Made by a program: the position numbers and the translations under genes. Source: Desulfovibrio sp. (GTDB lineage: Bacteria > Desulfobacterota > Desulfovibrionia > Desulfovibrionales > Desulfovibrionaceae). From it: a DNA stretch of 50,766 nt. Each line of letters starts with the position of its first letter. Positions within the stretch are counted from its first letter, which is position 1. The stretch spans positions 1 to 50,766 of the forward strand of contig JAFQED010000052.1 in the NCBI GenBank assembly GCA_017415765.1, read 5' to 3'. Below, one piece after another: positions 8,799 to 18,075 of this stretch. The notes under the pieces were generated by a model. The model had not been told where the DNA came from. It did not search any database and saw nothing but the letters and a program-made list of their open reading frames with translations.

Positions 8799-9821
8799 TT
8801 ATTCTCCTTGCGGCCATTGCCGGAGCAAGAGCCGGGCTTCGGCATCACCCGCATCTGCCTTGCCCTGTACATGGACGCGCAGGGCCGCAAGGGCCTGGGC
8901 CGCGCCTTGCTGCCCCTGCTGGAGGGCCTGACCATACCAGTGGCGGGCCTGGGCCATGTCCGCAGGGATGCTGCCCTTGGGCAGGGGATCGACCGGGTCG
9001 TAATACTGCCCCACCAGCAGCATGGCTTCTGCATTACCTTTTTGGGCTGCATCTTCCAGCAGGAGAAAGGCCGCGTCACAGGCTTCGGGCGTGGCATCGG
9101 CTGCCCGCAGGGGACGGGCCAGTTCCAGACTGAGCGCGGGGTCGGCCTGTCCGCGCAAGTGTTCCCGTGCCATTTGCAGGGGGGAGACTGCCGCGGGCGC
9201 GGACTGGCCGGGATTTGGCAATGGCGGTGTGGCTGGTTCGCGCAGGAAAAACCACCACAGTGCCGCCCCAAGCCCGGCCAGAAGCAAGAGCAACGCTATC
9301 AGCAGGGGGAGGCGCGAGCGTTTGGGGGGAGTTTCTGCCACTTGCGGAGCTGGCTGGGCTGTGGGCTGTGGTTCAGTCTGCGGGGGGCTGGCCGGTTCTG
9401 GTGTCGGCACAGGCTCCGGGACTGGCTCAGGCTGCGGGGCTGGCTCTGGTTGAGGCGTTGGCTCAGATCCTGCGGGGGCACTTCTCCCCATGCCCTGCCC
9501 ACCCTGCATATGGGAGTAGATGATATTTTCCATACCAAGGCCGCAGTGCCCTTGCCCAGGCAGGGAAATGCGGTAGGCGTCCAGACTGTCCAATTCGTCC
9601 ACCACGGCCGGGCCGACAGCCAGCCGCAAAAGCCCACTGTCATTGTCCCATGCGTCGGGGAGGAGCGGTGTTCCGCTTTCCTGCCAGCCAGCGGAGGTCA
9701 GTACCTTGCTGTCCGAGGCCCGTTGCAGCAGGAAGTTCGGACTTCCCGCCGCAGCTCCTGCTATTTCAATGATGGCATGGCCCGGCCCACGGCTGGGATC
9801 TGCCTTGATGATGGCACGCAT
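8799..9821 (-). CDS. Single-pass membrane protein with cytoplasmic beta domain, Pro-rich linker and Sel1-like repeats
   Basis: A 340-residue protein. The ATG at 9821 comes one base after the SrfC-like stop, so translation is probably coupled; a longer frame to 9872 would overlap srfC. Residues 1-100 look like a small beta-rich domain of unknown family. Residues about 110-160 are a PEP/PQP-rich linker. One strong TM helix follows a PPKRSR stop-transfer motif near 165-190. The C-terminus carries Sel1-like helical repeats (GNAEAMLLVGQYYDP and following), which usually bind protein partners. If the N-terminus is cytoplasmic, the repeats lie in the periplasm beside the VWA and FGE-like proteins. 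I do not recognise the family as a whole. Confidence 0.72.
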   Translation of the reverse strand: MRAIIKADPSRGPGHAIIEIAGAAAGSPNFLLQRASDSKVLTSAGWQESGTPLLPDAWDNDSGLLRLAVGPAVVDELDSLDAYRISLPGQGHCGLGMENIIYSHMQGGQGMGRSAPAGSEPTPQPEPAPQPEPVPEPVPTPEPASPPQTEPQPTAQPAPQVAETPPKRSRLPLLIALLLLLAGLGAALWWFFLREPATPPLPNPGQSAPAAVSPLQMAREHLRGQADPALSLELARPLRAADATPEACDAAFLLLEDAAQKGNAEAMLLVGQYYDPVDPLPKGSIPADMAQARHWYGQALQQGQQGAAQALAALRVHVQGKADAGDAEARLLLRQWPQGE

Positions 9822-9822
9822 G

Positions 9823-12471
9823 TCAGCTCCGGAAAGCCTGCATGATCTGATACAGGCGGTCGTTTTGCTCATGGTTCACATTTTCCTGCCCGTCAAAGTC
9901 CGCATTGGCCACGACATTCCAGGCCAGTGCCCGCAGCCAGTCGGTGTACCAGAGGCGATCATGGGGGGCTTCTTCTTCACCGATGCGGGGTTCACCCATG
10001 ACAGGGGCAGGAGGCTCAAACAGGCAGATACGTTTGCCGCCAAAAAGGATGGTGCGCCCATCCTGTCCCTTGAAGCGCGGGTCAAAGCCCAGCCAGTCCA
10101 CAAAGGCATTGATGGCATCGGCGGCCAGGCTCACCTGCTTCCAGACAAGGCGTTCCCGCGTCATATTGCTGTAGGCGGCATTGCGGCGTAATTCCGCTTC
10201 CAGTTGCTGGCGCAGACCGGAACGGTTGGCGGCGGTGATGAGTTCATGGCAGAGTTGATCCAGCTCCTTGGGCGGCAGGGCATAGCGGTTGCGCAGATCG
10301 GCATTGCCAGCAAGCTCGCGCAGACATCCTGCCCAGTGTTCCAGTACGCGCTGGACAAAACGGGCTGCGCTGTCGCGGGGCGCGGCAGACTGGCCTGCCG
10401 CTTCGGGCTGGTTGACCGCAGTGCCCCCGGCAGCAGCAGGGGACGCCGGGGAGCTGTCACCAAAAATATCATCAAGGATGTCGCTGGCAGAAACCCGTGC
10501 CCCCACCAGCGGGGCCTGGGGCGAGAGCTTGTCTCCCCCTTCTTCCTGTCCTATGCGGGAGCAGATCTCGTGCAGGTCGTGGTCGCGCACTTGCAGGGCT
10601 GCCAGAAATTCGCCAAAGAGCTGCTTTTCGGCCAGCTGGGCCAAAAGGGCCACCAGCCTGCGGGAAAGCTGCTCCTGCTGGCGGCGCAATTCCTCGCGGT
10701 CGCTGGTTTTGTAGAAGGGGGCCAGCCGGGCCAGGGTCTGCTCGCGCTTTTCTGCCACGATGACGCCTATCTGCTGGCGTTTGAGTTCCGGGTTGCAGAG
10801 GGGGCGCAGTTTTGCGCGCAGCAGGCTGACGCCGCCATCGTTGAGAGTCATGGCAGCCTGCCAGACCTGTTCTGGCCCGGCCACATGCCGCTGTACCAGC
10901 GGGGAGTTCAGGAAGGCTGCGCGTACCTCCTCCACATAGGCTTGCTGGTCGGGGCGCACACCCACCTCGCGCTCCTGTTCAAAATCAAAGATGGCCTCGC
11001 AGCGAAAGTTGGGGTTACGCAGCAAAAAGATATTATTGAAGGGATGCACGCCGTCCCAGTTGGTGGGCCAGTCGTGCTGCTTGCCAAAGAAGTCCAGCAG
11101 GGAGGATTGCAGACGTGTTGTCCAACGGCTTTCCACGCTGGGAGTGCCCTTCTTTTTTTCAAATTCCAGATCCATCTTGGTCAGCACCAGGAAGAGGGCC
11201 GGGGGCTTGCCTGCCCGGTGGGCCGGGTTCTCCCCGTGTGTGGCGCAGATCCATTCGTGGATGGTACGCGGCAGATCCTGCACTTCCTGATTGCCTGGCC
11301 CAATGCAGAGCAGCATACTGGTGAGTTCCTTTTCCTCGCAGTAGCGTTCAAAAAGGTAGGCAACCTTGCCTCGAAGGAAAAGATTTTCCAGTGTGCCGGG
11401 GCGTTCCAGCTCATGGCGCAGGTCTTCCAGCTTCAGGCGTGAGCGGTAGCCGGGAAAATCCAGCAGATCGGTATGGTCAAAGAAGTCATCGGGCTTCTCG
11501 CGCATGGGGATGGTTATCTCGGCGGTGAGGGCGGTCACCACTGGCCGGGGCAGTTGGACGACGCGGCCCGCTGTACCCTGGACGGCAAGATCGTCTCCCC
11601 CCTGCCCCAGACCGCGCAGGAGAGCCACATCTATGATACTGGTTTCGCGCGGGATGAGTGCCGAGAGCGGGCAGCCGGCTTCTGTGGGGAAGCCAAGCTC
11701 AAGCAGGGCAGAGCAGAGGCTGAGATAGAGGGCCTCAAATTGGGGGATGCTGTCCCAGATCAGGCCAAAAAGCCTGGCCCTGTCCTCAAGGGAAAGGCGC
11801 GGGGCAAGCTCTGTTGCCTGCTGCCAGTAGCCCCGCTGGAGCAGTTGCACACGGGGGCGCGAGAGAAAATTTTTATTGCAGTAGTCGCGGATGTCCTCCA
11901 CATCATCGGCACTGACCCCGGCATCCTCGGCCGGGCCTGTCCCTGCCCGGCTGGCAAGCTCCACAAGGGCCTGTTGCAATGCTTCTGCTTCGGGGGCGTC
12001 CTTGTGTTCGCAGTCAGCATAATAGGTATTGGCCAGCACGCGCACCACATCGGCTTCGGTCAGCAGACGCAGCCGGATGGGAAAGGCCGGGTCTGCCCCG
12101 GCCGGTGGCGTTGTGGTAAAACGGGTCACAAGGCCCGTGGATTCCTTGCCGCCTTCGGGGTTGATCTTTGTAATAAAATCACAGCTCTGTCCGGCAAAGT
12201 CTGCCATCAGGTTGCCGCGTACATCACGGGCCAGTGTGGAGATGAGGTAGGATTTGCCCGACTGGCTTGGCCCAAAAACGCCCACACACATCTTGCGCCG
12301 TGCGGCCTGCTCGCACTTGAGGAAAAAGCGTGCCGTATGACGCATATCCTTTTGCAGGGAAGTGCTTTCGCTGCCCACGCTTTCGCTGTTGTCCTTAAGC
12401 CAGCCAGCCGCCTGGCGGGACTTGTCTGCCAGTTCGGCACAAAGGCGTGCCAAATCCATGTTCTGCTGCAT
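9823..12471 (-). CDS. srfC: SrfC-like virulence-factor family protein, large P-loop GTPase-like
   Basis: An 882-residue cytoplasmic protein of the SrfC family. The P-loop is GPSQSGKS (67-74), a G3-like DFPGYRS lies near 335 and a G4-like LTKMDLE near 430, so the N-terminal half has a GTPase layout. The rest is long and helical, suggesting a dynamin-like architecture. A Ser/Ala/Pro linker lies near 650-690. Salmonella srfABC was described as an SsrB-regulated operon, and related proteins are called putative virulence factors; no biochemical activity is established to my knowledge. It starts 12 bases after srfB. Family call good; GTPase activity inferred from motifs. Confidence 0.78.
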   Translation of the reverse strand: MQQNMDLARLCAELADKSRQAAGWLKDNSESVGSESTSLQKDMRHTARFFLKCEQAARRKMCVGVFGPSQSGKSYLISTLARDVRGNLMADFAGQSCDFITKINPEGGKESTGLVTRFTTTPPAGADPAFPIRLRLLTEADVVRVLANTYYADCEHKDAPEAEALQQALVELASRAGTGPAEDAGVSADDVEDIRDYCNKNFLSRPRVQLLQRGYWQQATELAPRLSLEDRARLFGLIWDSIPQFEALYLSLCSALLELGFPTEAGCPLSALIPRETSIIDVALLRGLGQGGDDLAVQGTAGRVVQLPRPVVTALTAEITIPMREKPDDFFDHTDLLDFPGYRSRLKLEDLRHELERPGTLENLFLRGKVAYLFERYCEEKELTSMLLCIGPGNQEVQDLPRTIHEWICATHGENPAHRAGKPPALFLVLTKMDLEFEKKKGTPSVESRWTTRLQSSLLDFFGKQHDWPTNWDGVHPFNNIFLLRNPNFRCEAIFDFEQEREVGVRPDQQAYVEEVRAAFLNSPLVQRHVAGPEQVWQAAMTLNDGGVSLLRAKLRPLCNPELKRQQIGVIVAEKREQTLARLAPFYKTSDREELRRQQEQLSRRLVALLAQLAEKQLFGEFLAALQVRDHDLHEICSRIGQEEGGDKLSPQAPLVGARVSASDILDDIFGDSSPASPAAAGGTAVNQPEAAGQSAAPRDSAARFVQRVLEHWAGCLRELAGNADLRNRYALPPKELDQLCHELITAANRSGLRQQLEAELRRNAAYSNMTRERLVWKQVSLAADAINAFVDWLGFDPRFKGQDGRTILFGGKRICLFEPPAPVMGEPRIGEEEAPHDRLWYTDWLRALAWNVVANADFDGQENVNHEQNDRLYQIMQAFRS

Positions 12472-12483
12472 ACGTATCCCCGT

Positions 12484-15400
12484 TTATCCTGCATCGGTCA
12501 CGATGCCGGTATCCAGCCAGTAGCCTTCGTCCAGCTTCAAGGTTTGCAGACGTATTTCAAGGTCGCGGCGGTCGACCCCTCGCCCCTGGGCATCCACGAT
12601 GGCATCAATGCTGAATTCACCCTCGCTGCGCTGGTCTTTTTCCTCATCAGTGCGGGGGGCCTCGTCCCAGATGTCGTCCACCCGCAGACGAATATCCACC
12701 ATGTACGGCAAACGACCAGAGGCACGGGCGCGGGCTTCCTCATTGGCAAAGGTCAGCAGGTGGTAGCGGGTGGTGGGCCAGCGTTCGGCATCCAGCTGGC
12801 GGTAGCCGATGGAAAGCGGCCCGCTGAACGCCACGGAACGGCTTTGCTCCGAACCTTCCCGGCTGTCCACATCTACCCGGAACCAAACCTTGGGGCGGCG
12901 CAACTGGCTGTTGATGTCCATCTCGCCAATATAGCGGGCTGTGGAGCTGAGGCGCAATGAGCCGGAATCAAAGGAAAATCCTTCAAGATGGCCGTCCGCC
13001 AGGGCACAGAGGATGGCCCCCACCACCACCGTGGTCTTGGGGTCGGTAATGCGGCCAAGGGCATCAGCAAAGGGATACCAGCTTCCCACATGGTAACGCC
13101 GCATGGGGAGTATCCTGTCCGGCGGCACGGGCAGTTTTGCCAGTGCTGTGGCAATGACGCCCTGCCATGTGCTGGGGCGGCCGGTAAGCAGCAGCACATC
13201 ACTGTCATACAGTTTTACCAGCTCACACAGGGCAGAAAGGGCCGGGCCGAGGGTGGCGCGGATGGTGGCATCGATGGCGCGTGGACGCACTGCAATGGGC
13301 GTTGCCAGCAGGTCAAAGCGTTCCAGGCCGGGACAGGCCCGTAAGGCCATGCTTTCGATGGCCCGCAGGATAGTGGCCTGGGGGCGTGGGGCACGGGTGG
13401 CAGGGCGGAAGGTCGGCTCGTCATCCGCACGGGTTGGGCGGGCGTCCTGCGCAAGGGGGGATGCTTCAAAAAAGTCGCCCAGTCGGCAGACGTGCGTCAC
13501 GTCATCCAGCGAAGAATCCTCACAGGCGGCAAGCAGTCCCAGGGCCACCGGTACGGCTATCTGCCGTACCAGCCGCATACGGATGTTGCGCTCTTCCTGC
13601 GACATGCCGATGAAGTCCCGCCCGAACCACTGCCCCAGCAAGGCCCGTGGTTCTGCCAGCCCCTGTTTGACCAGAGCTTCACCTATGGCCGGGATGACGT
13701 GGTTTGCCACCACTTCGCGCAAGACCTCATCCCCGGCGATGTTGAAACCGTCACGGAACGTGGTGTGCGGCACGATACGGGCCGTATCCCCTTCACCGCT
13801 GGCCAGTTCATAGGTGGTGATGGAAAGGTCGGTGGTACCGCCGCCAATGTCGATGGACGCTACCCGCACACAGGGGCGTCCACCCAGTTCGGCCCGTGGT
13901 TTGCCCATCAGGCGGAAGAGGTGATGGGCATCGCCATGCTGTTTGACGGCCAGCTCGTTGTACAGCAGCACAAGCTGTGAGCAGCTTGCCTCGTCCCAGT
14001 CGCAGCGTACCTGCGGGCTTTGGCGGTAGTCGCCACTGCTGTTTTTGCCCTGTCCGGCTGGCAGATAATGCTGCTCCCAGCCCAGAGCCTGCCAGACGAC
14101 ACGCACCGCCCAGAGTACCCAACGCCGGAAGATGCGTTTTTCTGCCACGGGCATGGCTGTGGGTACGGTAAAGATGAGGCGGCGCAGTCGGCGCGGCAGA
14201 TTGGGCAGCTCTCGCCTGGCCCGTGTGGCCGGAGAATTGATGGTGACCAGTGCCTGGGTGATGATTTCCCCCAGCATGAACAGCATCAGCGAGGAGCGGG
14301 TAAAGATGGATTCAAAGATGGGTTCGCGTGGCTGGCTGCGCAGGGCCGGGCTTTTCTTGAACAGCGGGTCGTCAAAACAGGCAAGGGGGGTGCCCAGCGG
14401 GTTGAGCTGGCGGGCAAACAGCCCACGGCTGACCATCGGTTCGGCCTGACCGCCCGTGTTATACCGCCAGCTTTGCTGCCACGGGCGTTCGTCCCAAAGA
14501 TAGCGTTTGGGGCTGGACATGCCGGTGGTGCCTTCCGCACAGACGGCCTGTGTGGCCAGCCAGGCGGCCTCTGGGCCAAGGCGCACGGCCGAAGGCCAGG
14601 CAAAGGCCGGACTTTGCCTGCCGGAGCGGCGCGACAGGGCGTCATTACCAAAGGTGGCGTCCACAAATTCCACCCGTGTTTCAAACGGTTCTGCATAGAC
14701 GCGTTCTGGTCGGCTGAGGTCACGCAGTTCCAGCAGGTAACTGTCATTGAGGTTGGTCACACGCTGGGGCAGGGTCTCCACCAGTATGCCCGTGCTGCGG
14801 GAATTGCCGATGTCAAGGACAAGATCCACATCCACCGGCGTGTCGCGTTCGGGATTGATGACCTGTGCTGCCAGATCGTCCAGGGCAAGGCGCAGCACCT
14901 CAAGCCAGGTCAGATAACTGGCAAGATGTTCCAGCAGCCAGGGGTTGTCATCCTGCCACGAGCCGCGTCCCCTGTGCCGGGCCTGCCGCCACGCGCCATA
15001 GATGCCTGCAAGCCATTCGTCCACCCAGGGCGCATTGAGGAACCAGGAATTGTCCCGCACCAGATGGGCCAGCATAAAATGCCCGTGCGCTGTCACGTCC
15101 TGCGGGGAAAGGGCATGGTATGTCTCGCCATCCACGGGGCGTGGCTCCACATTGGTGTCAAGGGCCAGCACGACCCGCAGCGTCCCCGGCTGCTGCTCAG
15201 AGCGCAGGATGCGCGCCCGTGCCCAGTTGGATGGGCCACATTCAAAACGACGTCCCCCATCGGGCCAGGGCTGGTCAAGCGTCCGCAGAAAGGGGATGGG
15301 CAGCCAGTGCCCTTCCCAGGTTTCCAGGCAGCGGCGGGCGTCCATGTCATAATCATAGTCGGAGGGCTGGTTGCTGAGCTGGTCTATAAAGCCGTCATCC

Positions 15401-15585
15401 GTCTCAAGCAGGCAGCGCAGATAATGGGCATAACGGCCCTCGCTGTCGCCCGCCGGTTTTTTTTCTTCGCGAAAGTAACGCCGCAGCCGTTGGATGGCTG
15501 CTTCTGGCAGGGCAAAGTCCAAAAACTGCGGGCAGCCGCCGGGGATGATACTGACCGGCGAAAGATAACGGGGGATGGCTTCCAT
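12484..15585 (-). CDS. srfB: SrfB-like virulence-factor family protein, actin/Hsp70-fold ATPase
   Basis: A 1033-residue protein of the SrfB family. The ATG at 15585 has an AGAGGAAA ribosome site and follows the srfA stop by two bases; a longer frame to 15651 would overlap srfA. Phosphate-1-like DIGNSRSTG lies near residue 255, phosphate-2-like DIGGGTTD near 576 and an adenosine-like LLLTGRPS near 798. This is the order expected for an actin/Hsp70 ATPase core. About 250 residues precede the core and 150 follow it, both unassigned. With SrfC it makes an ATPase-GTPase pair of unknown cellular job. Family call is strong; fold is inferred from the motifs. Confidence 0.82.
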   Translation of the reverse strand: MEAIPRYLSPVSIIPGGCPQFLDFALPEAAIQRLRRYFREEKKPAGDSEGRYAHYLRCLLETDDGFIDQLSNQPSDYDYDMDARRCLETWEGHWLPIPFLRTLDQPWPDGGRRFECGPSNWARARILRSEQQPGTLRVVLALDTNVEPRPVDGETYHALSPQDVTAHGHFMLAHLVRDNSWFLNAPWVDEWLAGIYGAWRQARHRGRGSWQDDNPWLLEHLASYLTWLEVLRLALDDLAAQVINPERDTPVDVDLVLDIGNSRSTGILVETLPQRVTNLNDSYLLELRDLSRPERVYAEPFETRVEFVDATFGNDALSRRSGRQSPAFAWPSAVRLGPEAAWLATQAVCAEGTTGMSSPKRYLWDERPWQQSWRYNTGGQAEPMVSRGLFARQLNPLGTPLACFDDPLFKKSPALRSQPREPIFESIFTRSSLMLFMLGEIITQALVTINSPATRARRELPNLPRRLRRLIFTVPTAMPVAEKRIFRRWVLWAVRVVWQALGWEQHYLPAGQGKNSSGDYRQSPQVRCDWDEASCSQLVLLYNELAVKQHGDAHHLFRLMGKPRAELGGRPCVRVASIDIGGGTTDLSITTYELASGEGDTARIVPHTTFRDGFNIAGDEVLREVVANHVIPAIGEALVKQGLAEPRALLGQWFGRDFIGMSQEERNIRMRLVRQIAVPVALGLLAACEDSSLDDVTHVCRLGDFFEASPLAQDARPTRADDEPTFRPATRAPRPQATILRAIESMALRACPGLERFDLLATPIAVRPRAIDATIRATLGPALSALCELVKLYDSDVLLLTGRPSTWQGVIATALAKLPVPPDRILPMRRYHVGSWYPFADALGRITDPKTTVVVGAILCALADGHLEGFSFDSGSLRLSSTARYIGEMDINSQLRRPKVWFRVDVDSREGSEQSRSVAFSGPLSIGYRQLDAERWPTTRYHLLTFANEEARARASGRLPYMVDIRLRVDDIWDEAPRTDEEKDQRSEGEFSIDAIVDAQGRGVDRRDLEIRLQTLKLDEGYWLDTGIVTDAG

Positions 15586-15587
15586 GC

Positions 15588-16868
15588 TTATTTCCTCTTG
15601 AAACGGGCGTCCCACTTGTTGTTGGAGCCGCCCAGCTCGTTCCCCTTGCACTGGGTAGAGCTTTCCCTGCCAGTGCAGTCAACCTTTTGTGGCACATAGC
15701 TGCCCCCCCTGGGGCAACGCGCACCATCGGCATTGAATTGCAGACGATCGCCGTTGAAGCGGGCCCTGGCCGGGCCGCTGCACACCTGCCCGTTACGTTC
15801 GCGCACAAAACGCCGCCCCTTGCCGTTTTTGTCAAAGCAGTATTCGGCGATGATGGGTTCACGCGAGGGATGCGAGAACAGACCGGTTTCGCTTGTCCAG
15901 CACCCTTCAAGGAAGGCCAGGTCGTTCTTTTTGGCCGCATCATCGGGGATGCTCAGATCCTCGTTCTTTTTGGGCTTGGGCCGCTCCTTGGGCTTTTCTG
16001 CCGGTCTTTCCGGCTTTTTGGGTTTTTCCACAGAGGGAGCCGGTTCCGGCTCAGGCGGTGTTTCGCCCAGGAAGGGTTCCACCACCTCCGGTTCAGGTTT
16101 GGGCGGTTCTGCCTTGGGGGCAGGGGGCTTGCACAGGGCAGCGCGTTCCTGCAACTGTCGCCAGAGTGCGGCAAGCTCGTCATCCAGTTGGGCGGCGCGG
16201 TTTTTTTCCTCCAGCAGACTGCTCTCATCCAGGCGGAAGCAGGACGCTGGCAGGGGCGAGGGGGCAAGCCCCAGGGCCGCCAGTAATAACCAGAGCAGCA
16301 GGGCCAGCAAAAGCAGGGGCAGCAGCCACGGCAGACAGCCCCCGGCAGGGGAAGGTGCTGCGGGAACCAGCGGAGGAGGTGGTGGCGGGGGCGGTGGGGC
16401 CGCGCCCAGCCGGGTCAGGTCTTGCGGTTGCGCGCCCACCGTACCCGGTGCAAAACCCCAGTTGATAAGTACGGGCTGTCCGTCCACGGCCCAGAGGTCT
16501 TCCTCGGCAGGGTGTTGCAGGGCCAGCCGTAGCAGTTGGGCAGAGATCTCCCTGTCGGTCTGTTGCGCAGCAAAGGCCTGGATGCCCCGCGCAAGCTCTC
16601 CGGCGCGCGCCCGGATGGCCCCGGCCTCTGCTTTCGGCAAGTCGCGCAGACAGCATGGCGGTGCAGCGGGATCGGGGCCGTGATAGTACCAGTCCACACT
16701 CTGGCCGTTGCTGTCATGCTGCGGTTCAGCCAGGAGGGCAGCATGGGCTGGCCCCAGTTTTTGCAGGAGGATGGTGTGCAACTGGCTGTAGCAGTCTGTG
16801 GCAAAAATACCCTGACTGGCCAGCGCGCGCATTTGCCCGCGCAAGCTGACGGCAATGCGGATACTCAT
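15588..16868 (-). CDS. srfA: SrfA-like membrane protein with poly-Pro and Lys/Pro-rich segments
   Basis: A 426-residue protein, first of the srfABC triad. The N-terminal 160 residues are probably cytoplasmic and may have a regulatory fold. A run of nine or more prolines follows near 158-168, then one TM segment near 180-205. Next come a short coiled coil, a Pro/Glu/Lys-rich spacer (about 240-310), and a Cys-containing C-terminal domain starting LAFLEGCW that should be periplasmic. It overlaps the upstream protease gene as ATGA and is followed after two bases by srfB. The SrfA assignment rests on position, length and the C-terminal domain; it is the least certain of the three. Confidence 0.65.
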   Translation of the reverse strand: MSIRIAVSLRGQMRALASQGIFATDCYSQLHTILLQKLGPAHAALLAEPQHDSNGQSVDWYYHGPDPAAPPCCLRDLPKAEAGAIRARAGELARGIQAFAAQQTDREISAQLLRLALQHPAEEDLWAVDGQPVLINWGFAPGTVGAQPQDLTRLGAAPPPPPPPPPLVPAAPSPAGGCLPWLLPLLLLALLLWLLLAALGLAPSPLPASCFRLDESSLLEEKNRAAQLDDELAALWRQLQERAALCKPPAPKAEPPKPEPEVVEPFLGETPPEPEPAPSVEKPKKPERPAEKPKERPKPKKNEDLSIPDDAAKKNDLAFLEGCWTSETGLFSHPSREPIIAEYCFDKNGKGRRFVRERNGQVCSGPARARFNGDRLQFNADGARCPRGGSYVPQKVDCTGRESSTQCKGNELGGSNNKWDARFKRK

Positions 16869-18004
16869 GGCTTGCCCTCTGTGTTGCTTGTGGCGGGTGC
16901 TGCCCCGTTGTCGGCCAGACTGAAAGGCACGCTGGCCGCCCGCAGGAAGTCAGCCAGGGCAGAGCTGGCGATGGCCAGACTGGACTGTCTGTAGGACTCG
17001 TCATCCAGCTTGATAAAGGTATTTATGCCCACCACCTGGCCCTGTTCATTGACCAGCGGGCCGCCGCTGTTGCCCTGCGAGACCGTGGCAGAATGGACGA
17101 TGAGCGGCGGGGTGCGTTCCAGTACCACATTGACCGGGCCTTCGCTGAAGACCACTTCGGGGGCAGATGCTGCATCGCCGCGCAGCAGGGCGAGGAACTT
17201 GGGATCGTCCTGGGTAACGGCACTGGGAAAGCCCCAGGCACTGACCTTTTGCGTCCTCATCACGGCAGAACAGAGCTTGAGCGGGGTGATGCCCGGCGCA
17301 TTGGCAACGTGCAGCACGGCAAAGTCCTGCCCGGCCTGATCCTTCTTGCTGACAAGCGTAGCGGCCAGAGGTTTTTTCAAGGCCTTGTTGACAATGATGA
17401 TTTTTTGGGCATCCCCCACCACATGGGCATTGCTAACCACATATCCGGGGGACACGAAGAAGCCTGTCCCCATGGACAGCCCCCTGCTTTGCCGTGCCAG
17501 CACAAGCACCGTGGCGTTTTCGAGCAATGCCCCTACGCTGCCGGGCGGGGCTGCCGGGATCTGAAGTGGCTCACCCGGCGTTTTGGAGGTCTGGCCGGAG
17601 TCTGCCCCAGCAGCATCATGGGGCAGGCGCGTGGCTCCATCCCCGTTTCCTCCCCTGCTTCCCTGTTCAAGAGGGGGCCAGATGATACCCGCAGGCGGGC
17701 TGATGCGAGGCAGCTCCTCCTGCACGATGCAGGGTTCCTTTTCCAGCAGGGCACGCAGTTGGGCCAGAAAAGCCTCACGGGACTGGTTGTCCTGCCGCGC
17801 TGTGGCAAGCCCTTCTTCCAATGCGGCGCGGCGGCCTTCTGCGGCTTGCCATTCCTGCCAGAGCAGCCACGCCACTAGCAAGAGCAGGGCACACAGGAGC
17901 AACGATCCCCAAAACAGGGGACGACGCCAGAACGGCAGGGGGGGGGAAGGGGCTTCGGTCTCCGGGGGCGTGCTAACGGGGGAGGGCTTGTCGCCGTCGG
18001 TCAT
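16865..18004 (-). CDS. Membrane-anchored trypsin-like serine protease (HtrA-type without PDZ)
   Basis: A 379-residue protein with a Pro-rich cytoplasmic N-terminus, one TM helix near 35-52, a short coiled coil and linker, then a trypsin-like domain. The triad is visible: His in SNAHVVG near 190, Asp in QDFAVLH near 224, Ser in QGNSGGP near 310. No PDZ domain follows, unlike DegP/DegS. The protease should face the periplasm. The ATG at 18004 has GGAG at good spacing. A GTG at 18079, overlapping the upstream stop as GTGA, would add 25 residues and is a real alternative. It ends in an ATGA overlap with srfA. It may process or sense envelope components for the SrfABC/Tag-like complex (inference). 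Confidence 0.82.
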   Translation of the reverse strand: MTDGDKPSPVSTPPETEAPSPPLPFWRRPLFWGSLLLCALLLLVAWLLWQEWQAAEGRRAALEEGLATARQDNQSREAFLAQLRALLEKEPCIVQEELPRISPPAGIIWPPLEQGSRGGNGDGATRLPHDAAGADSGQTSKTPGEPLQIPAAPPGSVGALLENATVLVLARQSRGLSMGTGFFVSPGYVVSNAHVVGDAQKIIIVNKALKKPLAATLVSKKDQAGQDFAVLHVANAPGITPLKLCSAVMRTQKVSAWGFPSAVTQDDPKFLALLRGDAASAPEVVFSEGPVNVVLERTPPLIVHSATVSQGNSGGPLVNEQGQVVGINTFIKLDDESYRQSSLAIASSALADFLRAASVPFSLADNGAAPATSNTEGKP

Positions 18005-18075
18005 GACAGGCTCCGTCTCAGAGGGCTTGGGGCAGGGGCGTGGGCCGGAGACTTTGCTCCGGCCCAAAGGATTGA

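Noticed and set aside
14020-15699. Plus-strand frame of 559 codons opposite srfB
   Set aside because: It has no motif and shadow-type composition; SrfB on the other strand has nucleotide-binding motifs.
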